Of a stretch of DNA of 33,634 nucleotides, positions 7,841 to 15,843 are shown in pieces. Each line of letters begins with the position of its first letter. Position 1 is the first letter of the stretch. The position numbers and the translations under genes were made by a program. This DNA is from Alphaproteobacteria bacterium (GTDB taxonomy: Bacteria > Pseudomonadota > Alphaproteobacteria > Micropepsales > Micropepsaceae): the NCBI GenBank assembly GCA_025924715.1, contig JAICHV010000041.1, positions 1 to 33,634 on the forward strand, read 5' to 3'. The notes beneath the pieces are model-generated. The model searched no databases. It was not told the DNA's origin and saw nothing but the letters and a program-made list of their open reading frames with translations.

Positions 7841-8638
7841 ATGGACACGGTCCCTTCCCTCGTCATGAACGTCGCCGAGCGCCTGGACAACGCCTGGCAG
7901 TCGAAAACCCCGATTGCGCCGATCACCGAGAGTGACGGGATTTCCGACGTTAAAACCGCCTATGCCATTCAGACTTATTGGACCCAGATGCGCCTTGCCC
8001 GGGGCGAGAAGATCGCCGGCCGCAAGATCGGCCTGACCAGCAAGGCGATCCAGGCCCAATTGGGCGTGAGCGAGCCCGATTATGGCACCTTGTGGCAATC
8101 GAGTTTTTATCAAGCCCAGGGCGGCAAGGTCATCATTCCGGCCTCCGACCATCTGCAGCCCCGGGTCGAAGGCGAAATCGCCTTTCTGATCGGCAAGCCG
8201 CTGAACGGCCCCAATATCACCGCCGAGGATGTGATCGCCGCCACCGAAGCCTGCGCTTTGGGGGTGGAGATCGTGGCCAGCCGCATCGCCAATTGGAAAA
8301 TCAAGCTGATCGACACCATCGCCGACAATGCCTCTTATGGCGGCTTCACGCTCGGCCCCTGGGACAAGGCGCTGGTGCAATCGGATCTTGGCGCCCTGGT
8401 TATGACCATCGATCACAATGGGGTGCGTGCCGCCGAAGGGGTTGGATCGGCCGCGCTGGGCAATCCCGCGCTCTCCACCGCCTGGCTGGCCAACAAGCTG
8501 CTGGAATTCGGTGTCTCGCTTCAGCCGGGCGATGTGGTGATTTCGGGCGGCATCACCAAGATGCTGCCGATCGCGGCCGGCGACGAATTCAAATTTTCCC
8601 TTACCGGGCAACCCGATTTGCTGGTCTCGATCCGCTGA
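7841..8638 (+). CDS. mhpD: 2-keto-4-pentenoate hydratase
   Basis: The 265-residue length is usual for the family. It hydrates 2-hydroxypenta-2,4-dienoate to 4-hydroxy-2-oxovalerate in lower meta-cleavage pathways. Metal-ligand glutamates are at expected places: VEGEIAF (E110, E112) and GVEIVASRI (E143). K62 lies in GRKIGLTS. The ASRIANWKIKLIDTIADNAS stretch is hydratase-like rather than typical of the related 4-oxalocrotonate decarboxylases. The ATG at 7841 has GGAG seven bases upstream and sits after a promoter-like TATAAT. Its stop codon overlaps the ribosome-binding site of the next gene, so they form an operon. The downstream aldolase and dehydrogenase of the pathway lie about 22 kb away at 30.8-32.8 kb. 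A related hydratase acting on another 2-oxo-enoate remains possible. Confidence 0.85.
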   Translation: MDTVPSLVMNVAERLDNAWQSKTPIAPITESDGISDVKTAYAIQTYWTQMRLARGEKIAGRKIGLTSKAIQAQLGVSEPDYGTLWQSSFYQAQGGKVIIPASDHLQPRVEGEIAFLIGKPLNGPNITAEDVIAATEACALGVEIVASRIANWKIKLIDTIADNASYGGFTLGPWDKALVQSDLGALVMTIDHNGVRAAEGVGSAALGNPALSTAWLANKLLEFGVSLQPGDVVISGGITKMLPIAAGDEFKFSLTGQPDLLVSIR

Positions 8639-8648
8639 GGATAGCGCC

Positions 8649-11048
8649 ATGACGGCAGGATCCGATCCGCGTCTGCCTTTCCTGGCTGCTTTGGAGAAAA
8701 AAGTCCTGTGGTTGTCCAGTTGGATGATCCACAATGCCAATCACCTGCGCGCCAACGAAGACGGGGTGAAGGTCGGCGGCCATCAGGCGTCCTCGGCTTC
8801 GCTCACCACCATCCTCACCGCGCTTTATCTGGCTGTGCTCAAGCCCGAAGACCGGGTGGCGGTCAAACCGCATGCCTCGCCGGCCTTCCACGCCATCCAA
8901 TATCTTTTGGGACGCCAAACGCGCGAGAAGCTCCAGAATTTTCGCGGATATAAGGGCGCACAATCCTATCCCTCCCGCACCAAGGACGGCGCGACGGTCG
9001 ATTTTTCCACCGGCTCGGTGGGCCTCGGCGTCGCGCAAACCCTGTTTGCCAGCCTGGTGCAGGATTATGTGGCCGAACATGGCTGGCTGGGGGACGGGCG
9101 AAAGGGGCGCATGATCGCGCTGCTCGGCGATGCCGAGATGGACGAGGGCAATATCTATGAAGCGCTGCTGGAAGGATGGAAGCAGGGCCTGCAGAACTGC
9201 TGGTGGATCATAGACTATAATCGCCAGTCGCTGGACGCGGTGGTGCGCGAAGGGTTGTTCACGCGGCTGGAAAGCCTGTTCCAGGCCTTTGGCTGGCGCG
9301 TCGTCACGCTGAAATATGGCTTATTGCTGGAGGAAGCTTTCGCCGAGCCCGGCGGCGACAAATTGCGGGCCTGGATCGACCGCTGCCCCAACCAGCTTTA
9401 TTCCTCGCTGGTATTTCGCGGCGGCGCGGCATGGCGCAAACAATTGAATGACGAATTGGGCGATCAGGGAGCGGTGAGCGCCTTGATCGCGCGGCGCAGC
9501 GACGAGGCGCTGGGTGCGCTGATGTCCAATCTGGGCGGACACGATCTGCCCACCCTGCTCAAGACCTTTGAGCAAGCCGACCAGGACACCCCGACGGTTT
9601 TCATCGCCTATACCGTCAAAGGCTTCGGTCTGCCGCTCGCCGGTCATAAGGACAATCATGCGGGTCTGCTCACCACGGCGCAGATGGACGCCTTCCGCAG
9701 CGCCAATGGCATCGCAGCGGGCGAGGAATGGGAGAGGTTTTCCGGGCTGCAAATCGATCCCGCCACGCTGGACGATTATCTGGCGCAAGTGCCCTATGTC
9801 CAGCCGCGGGCGCCGCTGGGCCACGAAACCATCGCCATTCCAGATTCCTTGCCGCTTCCCCGGCTCGACGCCGAGGCCTCCACCCAACAAGGCTTTGGCT
9901 TGATCCTGAACGAGATCGCCAAGTCGGACAGCGCCTTCGCCGGCCGGGTGGTCACCACCTCTCCCGATGTCACGGTCTCGACCAATCTTGGCGCTTGGGT
10001 CAACCGGCGCAAATTGTTCGCCCGCGATGAGCTCAAAGACATCTTCAAGGCCCAGAAAATCCCTTCGACCTTCGTCTGGGACTTCGCCCGCGACGGTCAG
10101 CATATCGAGCTTGGCATCGCCGAGATGAATTTGTTCATCCTGCTGTCGGCGCTGGGGCTCTCTCACAGCCTGTTCGGGGCGCGGCTTTTGCCCGTCGGCA
10201 CGCTTTACGATCCGTTTATTCTGCGCGGCCTCGATGCCCTGAATTATGCCTGTTATCAGGATGCGCGCTTCCTTCTGGTCGCCACCCCCTCGGGCATCAC
10301 TTTGGCGGGGGAGGGTGGCGCGCACCAATCCATTTCCACACCTTTGATCGGGATGGCGCAGGACGGGCTGGCGGCCTTCGAGCCGGCTTTTGTCGATGAA
10401 TTGGCGGTCATGATGCGCTTTGCCTTCGACTATATGCAGCGCAATGGCGACGCCGAGCCGGATGCGCGGTCCTGGCTGCGCGATTGCACCGGCGGCTCGG
10501 TCTATCTGCGCTTGTCGACGCGGCCGATCGAGCAACCCCGCCGCAACATGACCCCGGAGCTGGAACGCGGCATCATCGACGGCGCCTATTGGATGCGCGA
10601 GCCGGGCCCCAATGCCGATGCGGTGATTGCCTATACCGGCGCCATCGCGCCCGAAGCGATTGAAGCCATCGGGCTGCTCGGAGAAGACCGCCGCGATATC
10701 GGCTTGCTGGCCATCACTTCGGCGGATCGTTTGAACGCGGGATGGACGGCGGCGCAGCGGGCACGCGAGCAAGGCCTGGCCCATGCCTCGAGCCATATCG
10801 AACGCCTGCTCGCCAAACTTCCCCACCATTGCGGGTTGGTGACGGTTCTCGACGGGCACCCTGCCACCTTGAGCTGGCTGGGCGCGGTGCAAGGCCATCG
10901 CACGCGATCTTTGGGTGTGGAGCATTTTGGACAGACAGGCAGTCTGCAAGAGCTTTACCGCCATCACGGCATCGACGCGGCGTCCATTCTGCGCGCCGTC
11001 GCGGCAATTTCCCCGGGCAAGCCGGTCCGCTATCTGCAGTCGGTATGA
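8649..11048 (+). CDS. Short AceE-like thiamine-diphosphate enzyme (homodimeric pyruvate dehydrogenase E1 / transketolase family)
   Basis: The product is 799 residues, shorter than the roughly 890 of E. coli AceE. The ThDP-binding motif is GDAEMDEGN, ending at DYNRQSLD. The phosphate-side segment KPHASPAFHAIQYLLGRQT and FRGYKGAQSYPS are AceE-like. The Pyr domain contains HIELGIAEMNLFI, with the Glu that activates thiamine, and GEGGAHQS. It starts ten bases after the hydratase stop, with GAGGA overlapping that stop. No E2 or E3 gene is in the window, so it must either use the housekeeping complex or act as a stand-alone 2-oxoacid decarboxylase or ligase. Its pairing with a 2-keto-pentenoate hydratase suggests a role in processing the 2-oxoacid products. 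Family assignment is firm; substrate is inference. Confidence 0.8.
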   Translation: MTAGSDPRLPFLAALEKKVLWLSSWMIHNANHLRANEDGVKVGGHQASSASLTTILTALYLAVLKPEDRVAVKPHASPAFHAIQYLLGRQTREKLQNFRGYKGAQSYPSRTKDGATVDFSTGSVGLGVAQTLFASLVQDYVAEHGWLGDGRKGRMIALLGDAEMDEGNIYEALLEGWKQGLQNCWWIIDYNRQSLDAVVREGLFTRLESLFQAFGWRVVTLKYGLLLEEAFAEPGGDKLRAWIDRCPNQLYSSLVFRGGAAWRKQLNDELGDQGAVSALIARRSDEALGALMSNLGGHDLPTLLKTFEQADQDTPTVFIAYTVKGFGLPLAGHKDNHAGLLTTAQMDAFRSANGIAAGEEWERFSGLQIDPATLDDYLAQVPYVQPRAPLGHETIAIPDSLPLPRLDAEASTQQGFGLILNEIAKSDSAFAGRVVTTSPDVTVSTNLGAWVNRRKLFARDELKDIFKAQKIPSTFVWDFARDGQHIELGIAEMNLFILLSALGLSHSLFGARLLPVGTLYDPFILRGLDALNYACYQDARFLLVATPSGITLAGEGGAHQSISTPLIGMAQDGLAAFEPAFVDELAVMMRFAFDYMQRNGDAEPDARSWLRDCTGGSVYLRLSTRPIEQPRRNMTPELERGIIDGAYWMREPGPNADAVIAYTGAIAPEAIEAIGLLGEDRRDIGLLAITSADRLNAGWTAAQRAREQGLAHASSHIERLLAKLPHHCGLVTVLDGHPATLSWLGAVQGHRTRSLGVEHFGQTGSLQELYRHHGIDAASILRAVAAISPGKPVRYLQSV

Positions 11049-11050
11049 TG

Positions 11051-11097
11051 ACCTAGAGCATTTTCGCGTTTCTTTGAATCGCGGAAATGCTCTAGGT
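11051..11097. repeat. Alphaproteobacterial AGAGCATTTTC-type palindrome, likely bidirectional terminator
   Basis: Two 18-nt arms pair with a single G-U: ACCTAGAGCATTTTCGCG (11051-11068) and CGCGGAAATGCTCTAGGT (11080-11097), with an 11-nt loop. It lies between the convergent E1-like and leuB genes. The core AGAGCATTTTC with its complement is a dispersed intergenic element in many alphaproteobacterial genomes. The following GGTTCCGGACGGAAACCGC and CTGGAACCGC segments to about 11155 look like the rest of that element. Confidence 0.65.
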
Positions 11098-11156
11098 ATT
11101 TGTTTTGTCGCGGTTCCGGACGGAAACCGCTGCACATTTCCTGGAACCGCTTTGGG

Positions 11157-12257
11157 CTAAACCGCCAAACGGTCCAGCGCCTTCAGGATCGTACTGGTCA
11201 TCGCGCTGGTGCCCACCTTGTTCATCCCCGGCTGCATGATATCGCCGGTGCGATACCCTTCCTGGAGCACGGTTTCCACGGCCTTGTCCAACAGGGCCGC
11301 GTCTTCGCGCCGTTCGAACGAGTAGCGCAGGCACATGGCGAAGGACAGAATGCTGGCGATGGGATTGGCCAGGTCCTTGCCGGCGATATCGGGCGCGCTG
11401 CCGTGAATGGGTTCGTAAAGCGCGGGCAGATATTCGCCCTTTCTCGCGCCCAGCGAGGCCGATGGCAGCATGCCGATCGATCCCGTCAGTTGCGCCGCTT
11501 CGTCGGATAAGACGTCACCAAACAAATTGTCGGTGACGATGACGTCGAACTGCTTGGGATTGCGCACCAGTTGCATGGCGCAGTTATCGGCCAGGATATG
11601 GGTCAATTCCACGTCCTGAAATTCGGTCTTATGCAGGTGATTGGCGATTTCGCGCCACAGGATGCCGGTCATCATCACATTGGATTTTTCCGCCGAGGCC
11701 AGCCGCTTGTTGCGCAGCCGTGCCAGTTCAAAGGCGGCGCGGATGATGCGTTCGATCTCGCTGCTGGTATAAACCTGGGTGTCGACGGCGCGCTTCTGGC
11801 CGTCGGGCAGGACCGTCGTCCCTTTGGGTTCGCCGAAATAAACCCCGCCTGTCAGCTCGCGCACGATCAGGATGTCCAGACCCGAAACGATTTCCGGCTT
11901 CAGACTCGAGGCATCCTTCAGCGCATCGAAGCAGATCGCTGGACGCAAATTGGCGAAAGCGCCCAATTCCTTGCGGATGCGCAGCAACCCGCGTTCCGGC
12001 TTTTTGTCATAAGGCAGCGAGTCCCATTGCGGCCCGCCCACGGCGCCCAGAAAAACCGCATCGGCGGCCTTGGCATCGGCCATGGTCTGGTCGGGATCGG
12101 GGGTGCCGGTGGCCTCATAGGCGGCGCCGCCGATCGGACCTTCCTGACTGTCGAAGGCGAAATTGCGGTTCTGGGAATACCAACCCATGACGCGCCGGGT
12201 CGCGTCCATCACTTCCGGACCGATGCCGTCACCGGGGGTCATGTAAATCTTATGCAT
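11157..12257 (-). CDS. leuB: 3-isopropylmalate dehydrogenase
   Basis: The 366-residue protein oxidatively decarboxylates 3-isopropylmalate in leucine synthesis, with NAD+. It begins MHKIYMTPGDGIGPEV, the family N-terminus. It carries the LeuB-specific loop VRELTGGVYFGEPKG, the catalytic Tyr/Lys region (YTSSEIERI; AEKSNVM), and the TDNLFGDVLSDEAAQLTGSI metal and cofactor stretch. The ATG at 12257 was chosen by family alignment; the ribosome-binding site is weak (GGAG 13 bases upstream). No leuC, leuD or leuA is adjacent. Tartrate or homoisocitrate dehydrogenases share the fold, but the RELTGG loop favours LeuB. Confidence 0.93.
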   Translation of the reverse strand: MHKIYMTPGDGIGPEVMDATRRVMGWYSQNRNFAFDSQEGPIGGAAYEATGTPDPDQTMADAKAADAVFLGAVGGPQWDSLPYDKKPERGLLRIRKELGAFANLRPAICFDALKDASSLKPEIVSGLDILIVRELTGGVYFGEPKGTTVLPDGQKRAVDTQVYTSSEIERIIRAAFELARLRNKRLASAEKSNVMMTGILWREIANHLHKTEFQDVELTHILADNCAMQLVRNPKQFDVIVTDNLFGDVLSDEAAQLTGSIGMLPSASLGARKGEYLPALYEPIHGSAPDIAGKDLANPIASILSFAMCLRYSFERREDAALLDKAVETVLQEGYRTGDIMQPGMNKVGTSAMTSTILKALDRLAV

Positions 12258-12568
12258 GTCGAAAAACGGCTCCGCGCCCAACAAATTTCTCCGCCGTCTA
12301 TAGGCGTTGGATTTGCGCCTGACCACCGATTTTTGGGCGTCAGGCGAGGGCTATGCTGCGGATGCACAGGAGCATTGCGGCAGCCATGGCCGCAAAGCAC
12401 GGCCTGCTCCGCCGATGTTTTTCGGAAAAGTCCGATGCGCGCCTCGTGGGCGCGGTATACCGTCCCTTGACAATCTGAGCCCTTTTTGGATAGGCAATAT
12501 CCCGCCCGAATTGGCCCATATTATGCGTAATAATGCTGCCGGCCAAAGGCGTTAACTAGGAGATTGCA
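12258..12568. other. 311-bp divergent intergenic region between leuB and the racemase-fold gene
   Basis: No gene is supported. On the plus strand a consensus TTGACA (12467-12472) is followed at 18 bp by TAGGCA (12491-12496), a plausible promoter for the downstream gene. An AT-rich inverted repeat TATTA-tgcg-TAATA lies at 12519-12532, between this box and the start codon, where a repressor could bind. The leuB promoter is not clear. Confidence 0.45.
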
Positions 12569-13387
12569 ATGAGTGCGAATGCAGGGCAGCAGGCCAATGT
12601 CAGCGCCAAGTCCATGGACGGCGTCAATTTCGACAGCGACAAGTTTCCGGACGCGATGGGCTGGCGCGCCAAGTTTGGCGTTTTGACGCCGGCGCCCAAT
12701 ACGATCGTCGAAAACGAATTTCATGAAATGGCGCCCTATGGCGTCATCAATATCGTCAACCGCTACTATGTTCCCAATCAGAAGGTCCGTTCGGACGACG
12801 ACTGGCGCCTGATCATGGGCCACACCAGGGCCAATGTCGCCAATGCCGTGGACGCGCTGGTTCAAGCCCAGATGGATCACCTGATCATGGGCATGTCGTC
12901 CGAAAGCTTCATGGGCGGCGTCGAGGGCAGCATGGCCCTGCGCAAGGAGCTGCGCGAACGTGCCGGCTGCGACGTCACGGTGGGCGCCGAGGCTGCCGAA
13001 CTCGCCTTTGAAAAGGTGGGCGCCAAAAAGATCGCGCTGCTGACCCCTTACTATCCTGTCATCGACAAGAATGCCGTCCAGTACTTCACGGAAAAAGGCT
13101 ATAATGTCGTGGCCGTGGAAGGCCTCAAGTGCAAGAGCATCATCCATGTCGGCTCGCAACGTCCGGACACGCTGATCCCGGCGGTGAAGAAGCTGGCCGA
13201 AGCCAAGCCCGACGCCATCATCCAGCTCGGCACCAATCTGCGCTTCGCCAAGGTTGCGGACGAGGCCGAGCGCTGGCTGGGCCTGCCGGTGTTCTCGGTC
13301 GGTACCGCGATCTATTGGACCGCCCTGCGCAAGATGGGCATCAAGGACCAGTTCCCCGGATTTGGTTCCTTGCTGGAGAAGTACTAA
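12569..13387 (+). CDS. Asp/Glu racemase-superfamily protein (maleate isomerase / arylmalonate decarboxylase-like) lacking the usual cysteines
   Basis: The 272-residue protein starts at an ATG preceded by AGGAGA. The first half has HLIMGMSSESF and the second half has ALLTPYYPVIDKNAVQYF and IIQLGTNLRFAKVADEAERW, the pattern of the maleate cis-trans isomerase and arylmalonate decarboxylase branch. In well-studied members one or both motif positions carry a catalytic Cys; here they are Ser110/Ser111 and the GTNLR segment (T222). The only cysteines, C134 and C188, lie elsewhere. The C-terminal SVGTAIYWTALRKMGI closes the fold. There is no signal peptide, so it is cytoplasmic. Function is unknown; a decarboxylase, isomerase or lyase on a small dicarboxylate would fit the family. 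Confidence 0.75.
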   Translation: MSANAGQQANVSAKSMDGVNFDSDKFPDAMGWRAKFGVLTPAPNTIVENEFHEMAPYGVINIVNRYYVPNQKVRSDDDWRLIMGHTRANVANAVDALVQAQMDHLIMGMSSESFMGGVEGSMALRKELRERAGCDVTVGAEAAELAFEKVGAKKIALLTPYYPVIDKNAVQYFTEKGYNVVAVEGLKCKSIIHVGSQRPDTLIPAVKKLAEAKPDAIIQLGTNLRFAKVADEAERWLGLPVFSVGTAIYWTALRKMGIKDQFPGFGSLLEKY

Positions 13388-13451
13388 GCTACCTGACGTC
13401 CTGGTTTACGAGTCTGGAACATCGCAAAACGCAAGATAGGAAAGGTATGTC

Positions 13452-13949
13452 ATGAGGTCATTTTCCAAAATCGCGGCGGTGGCACTTGCCGCATCTTTTG
13501 GCATAACTAGCTCCGCCGTTTACGCGCAGGCGCCGATGCAAAAGGCTCCCGCCATGGGGTCGATGATGAAAGCTCCCGCTGACGCGAAAGCCCCGACCAA
13601 GGCGGCGCCTTCATGCACGGTTGCCGGCATCAGCCGGACCCCGCTTCTCGATGTCCCGCTGGAAGGTCTGAAGGGAATGGATGGCGCGATGTATATTACC
13701 GACATCGGGCCCGGACTTGTCGCACCCCGGCATTCCCACCCCGGTTACGAATTCAACTACATCCTGAAGGGTTCGGTTTCATACCAGGTGGATGGTCAAA
13801 AGCCCTATACGTTGAAAGCCGGGCAGGGCGGTTACAATAAGCGCGGCAATATTCATAAGGTCTGGAACCCCAGCAAAACCGAACCGGCCCAACTGGTCGC
13901 CGTCCTGATCAAGGACGCGGACAAGGGCTTGGCAATTTGCGAGAAATAA
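13452..13949 (+). CDS. Exported single-domain cupin protein
   Basis: The 165-residue product has a signal peptide (MRSFSKIAAVALAASFGITS, cleavage near VYAQ), followed by an Ala/Pro/Lys/Met-rich linker. The cupin core keeps a complete 3-His-1-Glu metal set: H94, H96 and E100 in RHSHPGYEFNYILKG, and H135 in KRGNIHKVW. The gene lies 64 bp after the racemase-fold gene on the same strand and is closed by a strong terminator, so the two are probably one transcript. Small exported cupins of this sort may be oxygenases or binding proteins; no substrate can be named. Confidence 0.82.
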   Translation: MRSFSKIAAVALAASFGITSSAVYAQAPMQKAPAMGSMMKAPADAKAPTKAAPSCTVAGISRTPLLDVPLEGLKGMDGAMYITDIGPGLVAPRHSHPGYEFNYILKGSVSYQVDGQKPYTLKAGQGGYNKRGNIHKVWNPSKTEPAQLVAVLIKDADKGLAICEK

Positions 13950-13974
13950 ACCTCGCGGATTGCTTTTGACATGG

Positions 13975-14015
13975 ACGGCGGCAATCCGAAACCGGGTTGC
14001 CGCCGTTTCCTTTTT
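13975..14015 (+). terminator. Intrinsic terminator of the cupin gene
   Basis: A 13-pair stem, ACGGCGGCAATCC (13975-13987) with GGGTTGCCGCCGT (13994-14006), one G-U pair and a 6-nt loop, is followed by TTCCTTTTT. It begins 26 bp after the cupin stop codon. Confidence 0.85.
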
Positions 14016-14102
14016 GGGCGCTGCGCGCGGCCCAGCACGCTCCTCATCGGCGCGGATGACCCTGGCGCACCCGCGCATTTCCCGTCAGGCGACCAAGGCA
14101 AC

Positions 14103-14132
14103 AAAAAAGCCCCAGGCTTTGCCTGGGGCTTT
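14103..14132 (-). terminator. Intrinsic terminator of the minus-strand NHL gene
   Basis: A perfect 12-bp stem, AAAGCCCCAGGC (14106-14117) with GCCTGGGGCTTT (14121-14132) and a 3-nt loop, has a T-run on the minus strand (plus-strand A at 14103-14108). It lies 43 bp after the stop of the NHL gene. Confidence 0.88.
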
Positions 14133-14175
14133 GATGCCAATCACTCTCGCGATCCGCGAGAGCGGGGGAAGAGCG

Positions 14176-15627
14176 TTAGCCCTTCACCCATTCGGTGACG
14201 CGGGCATTGCTCGTGTCGCCCGTCCACAAATTGCCTTTGCTGTCCCACCGGATATAGCCGGTTTCGCTTACTTCGCCGTCGCCGCGGCCGGGGCCATTGC
14301 CGATCACGCCCAGCACCTTGCCGTCGCGGCTGATATGCAGGTACTGGCCGTCGCCGCCGGTTCCGACCCACATCTCGCCCTTGGCATCGAAGGAGATGTT
14401 GCAGATGAGGTTGCGCATCTGCACGGTCTTCTTGAACTGGCCATTGGCGGTGAAGACGACGAAGCGATATTGCTCGCGATCGGCGACATAGACATCGTTA
14501 TTGCGCGGATCAACGGCGATATCATGGACCTGGTAGAACTTGCCCGGGCCTTCGTAATCGCCGTACCACTGGTTGATGAAGTTGCCGTTCTTGTCCAGGT
14601 GGATCACCCGCGACGCGCCCGACTGACTGGCCGGATCGGGCCCGTCGAAATCGTTCGGGCTCTCATTGGCATGGCCTTCGCCGATATACATGTCGCCATT
14701 GGGTGCGAAGGTCACCGCGACCGGCTGCCAGATCAGCCGCTGGCCGATCTTTTCAATCCAGTCGCCGCGATGGCCGAAGGTCCCCAGCGTCTTCAGGAGC
14801 TTGCCGTCGGGGCTGATTTCCTTGACGGTGGAACCGTATTCGTCGCAGATCCAGACATTGTCATTGGCATCGACATTGATGCCATGCGCCAGCTCATGAT
14901 GACCCAGCACGCTTTCGGGCACCGTGAGGATGAGCTTGTGGTCGGGGCCGAATTTGTTGAGCTGCGCGGTGCCCAAGGGATTGCGCTGCATTACCCACAG
15001 ATTGTCGTGATGATCGATGGCCAGGGACACCGCACCGCCGGTCCCGGGTGGCAGCTGGATCGGATAGGTGGGCTTGAAACCCAGATTGTTGCCGTGATCC
15101 CACTCGACGCGGATATAGCCGCCCATGCCGTCGCGGATGCCGTCGGGATTGGTGAAATTGCCGACGCCGGCGCCGGTATTGTAGGTGCAGATCGGCGAAT
15201 GATCGCAGATCGGTATCGAAACGGCGGGCGTGGTGGTGCGGAACCGCTGTCCGGAGACCGCAACGCGGCAATTGTTGATGACTTCACCCGAATGGGCCTG
15301 AAGGCAACGCATGCCGTCCGTGCTGCCCGAGCACCATTTGGCGAAATCGGCAGCGCAAATTTCGGGAATCGCGGCCGCACCGCGGCCACCGCCCGCCCGT
15401 CCGCCACGGCCCGCGGGCGCCAGGGTCGACTGGCCACCAGGAGCCGGCGCCGTCGCTGCCGGCGCCGCACCCCTACCGCCTTGCGGAAGGATGAACCAAG
15501 CCGGCTCGCCATTGGCAGCCGGACCTCTTTGCGGCACTTCGGAATCCTGTGCCAAGGCCATGGCAGCGCCGAATCCCGCCGACACCACCGTCGTCAACGC
15601 GAGAACCTTCAAATTCATACGGATCAT
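14176..15627 (-). CDS. Exported NHL-repeat beta-propeller protein with Cys-rich repeat (paralogue 2)
   Basis: The product is about 483 residues with a signal peptide (MIRMNLKVLALTTVVSAGFG, cleavage near LAQ). A Gly/Ala/Pro/Arg-rich linker follows (about 50-86). Next is a four-Cys module with C91, C99, C108 and C120; its spacing C-x7-C...CL-x10-C matches the Golgi-apparatus-protein-1-type Cys-rich repeat. A C-x-HSPIC motif (C141, H143, C147) precedes the NHL propeller. The propeller aligns throughout with the protein at 220-1455 (shared GHANESPND, DREQYR, GDTS near the end). I chose ATG 15627 because AGGGGA lies nine bases upstream; ATG 15618 and TTG 15636 are alternatives. Enzymatic role unknown; the fold is shared with lactonases and amidating lyases. 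Confidence 0.85.
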   Translation of the reverse strand: MIRMNLKVLALTTVVSAGFGAAMALAQDSEVPQRGPAANGEPAWFILPQGGRGAAPAATAPAPGGQSTLAPAGRGGRAGGGRGAAAIPEICAADFAKWCSGSTDGMRCLQAHSGEVINNCRVAVSGQRFRTTTPAVSIPICDHSPICTYNTGAGVGNFTNPDGIRDGMGGYIRVEWDHGNNLGFKPTYPIQLPPGTGGAVSLAIDHHDNLWVMQRNPLGTAQLNKFGPDHKLILTVPESVLGHHELAHGINVDANDNVWICDEYGSTVKEISPDGKLLKTLGTFGHRGDWIEKIGQRLIWQPVAVTFAPNGDMYIGEGHANESPNDFDGPDPASQSGASRVIHLDKNGNFINQWYGDYEGPGKFYQVHDIAVDPRNNDVYVADREQYRFVVFTANGQFKKTVQMRNLICNISFDAKGEMWVGTGGDGQYLHISRDGKVLGVIGNGPGRGDGEVSETGYIRWDSKGNLWTGDTSNARVTEWVKG

Positions 15628-15843
15628 TCTTTCCAATCCCCTATTTATGCCTGGTATTTGCCTGCTAACCGAGCGCCGGCATCTTATTCGCTTGGGCAGT
15701 GGTCACACGGTCGCCTATCGATTGCGCATAGACGTAAGCCCGCATTCGCATGGATGACGCGTCATTAAACATAGCATTGCGGGCAAAACCGCGCCAGCAG
15801 GTTTTCGCTCCTGCCCTGCGCGTCATTGCACCGAGCGGCGTCG

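Noticed and set aside
9321..11135. 604-codon minus-strand frame across the E1-like gene
   Set aside because: It crosses the terminator palindrome and has no protein signature; the plus-strand gene is clearly a ThDP enzyme.
12307..12555. 82-codon frame between leuB and the racemase-fold gene
   Set aside because: It overlaps the promoter region, and composition and sequence look non-coding.
13960..15768. 602-codon plus-strand frame antisense to the second NHL gene
   Set aside because: It starts inside a terminator hairpin and reads as low-information Ala/Asp/Ile-rich sequence.
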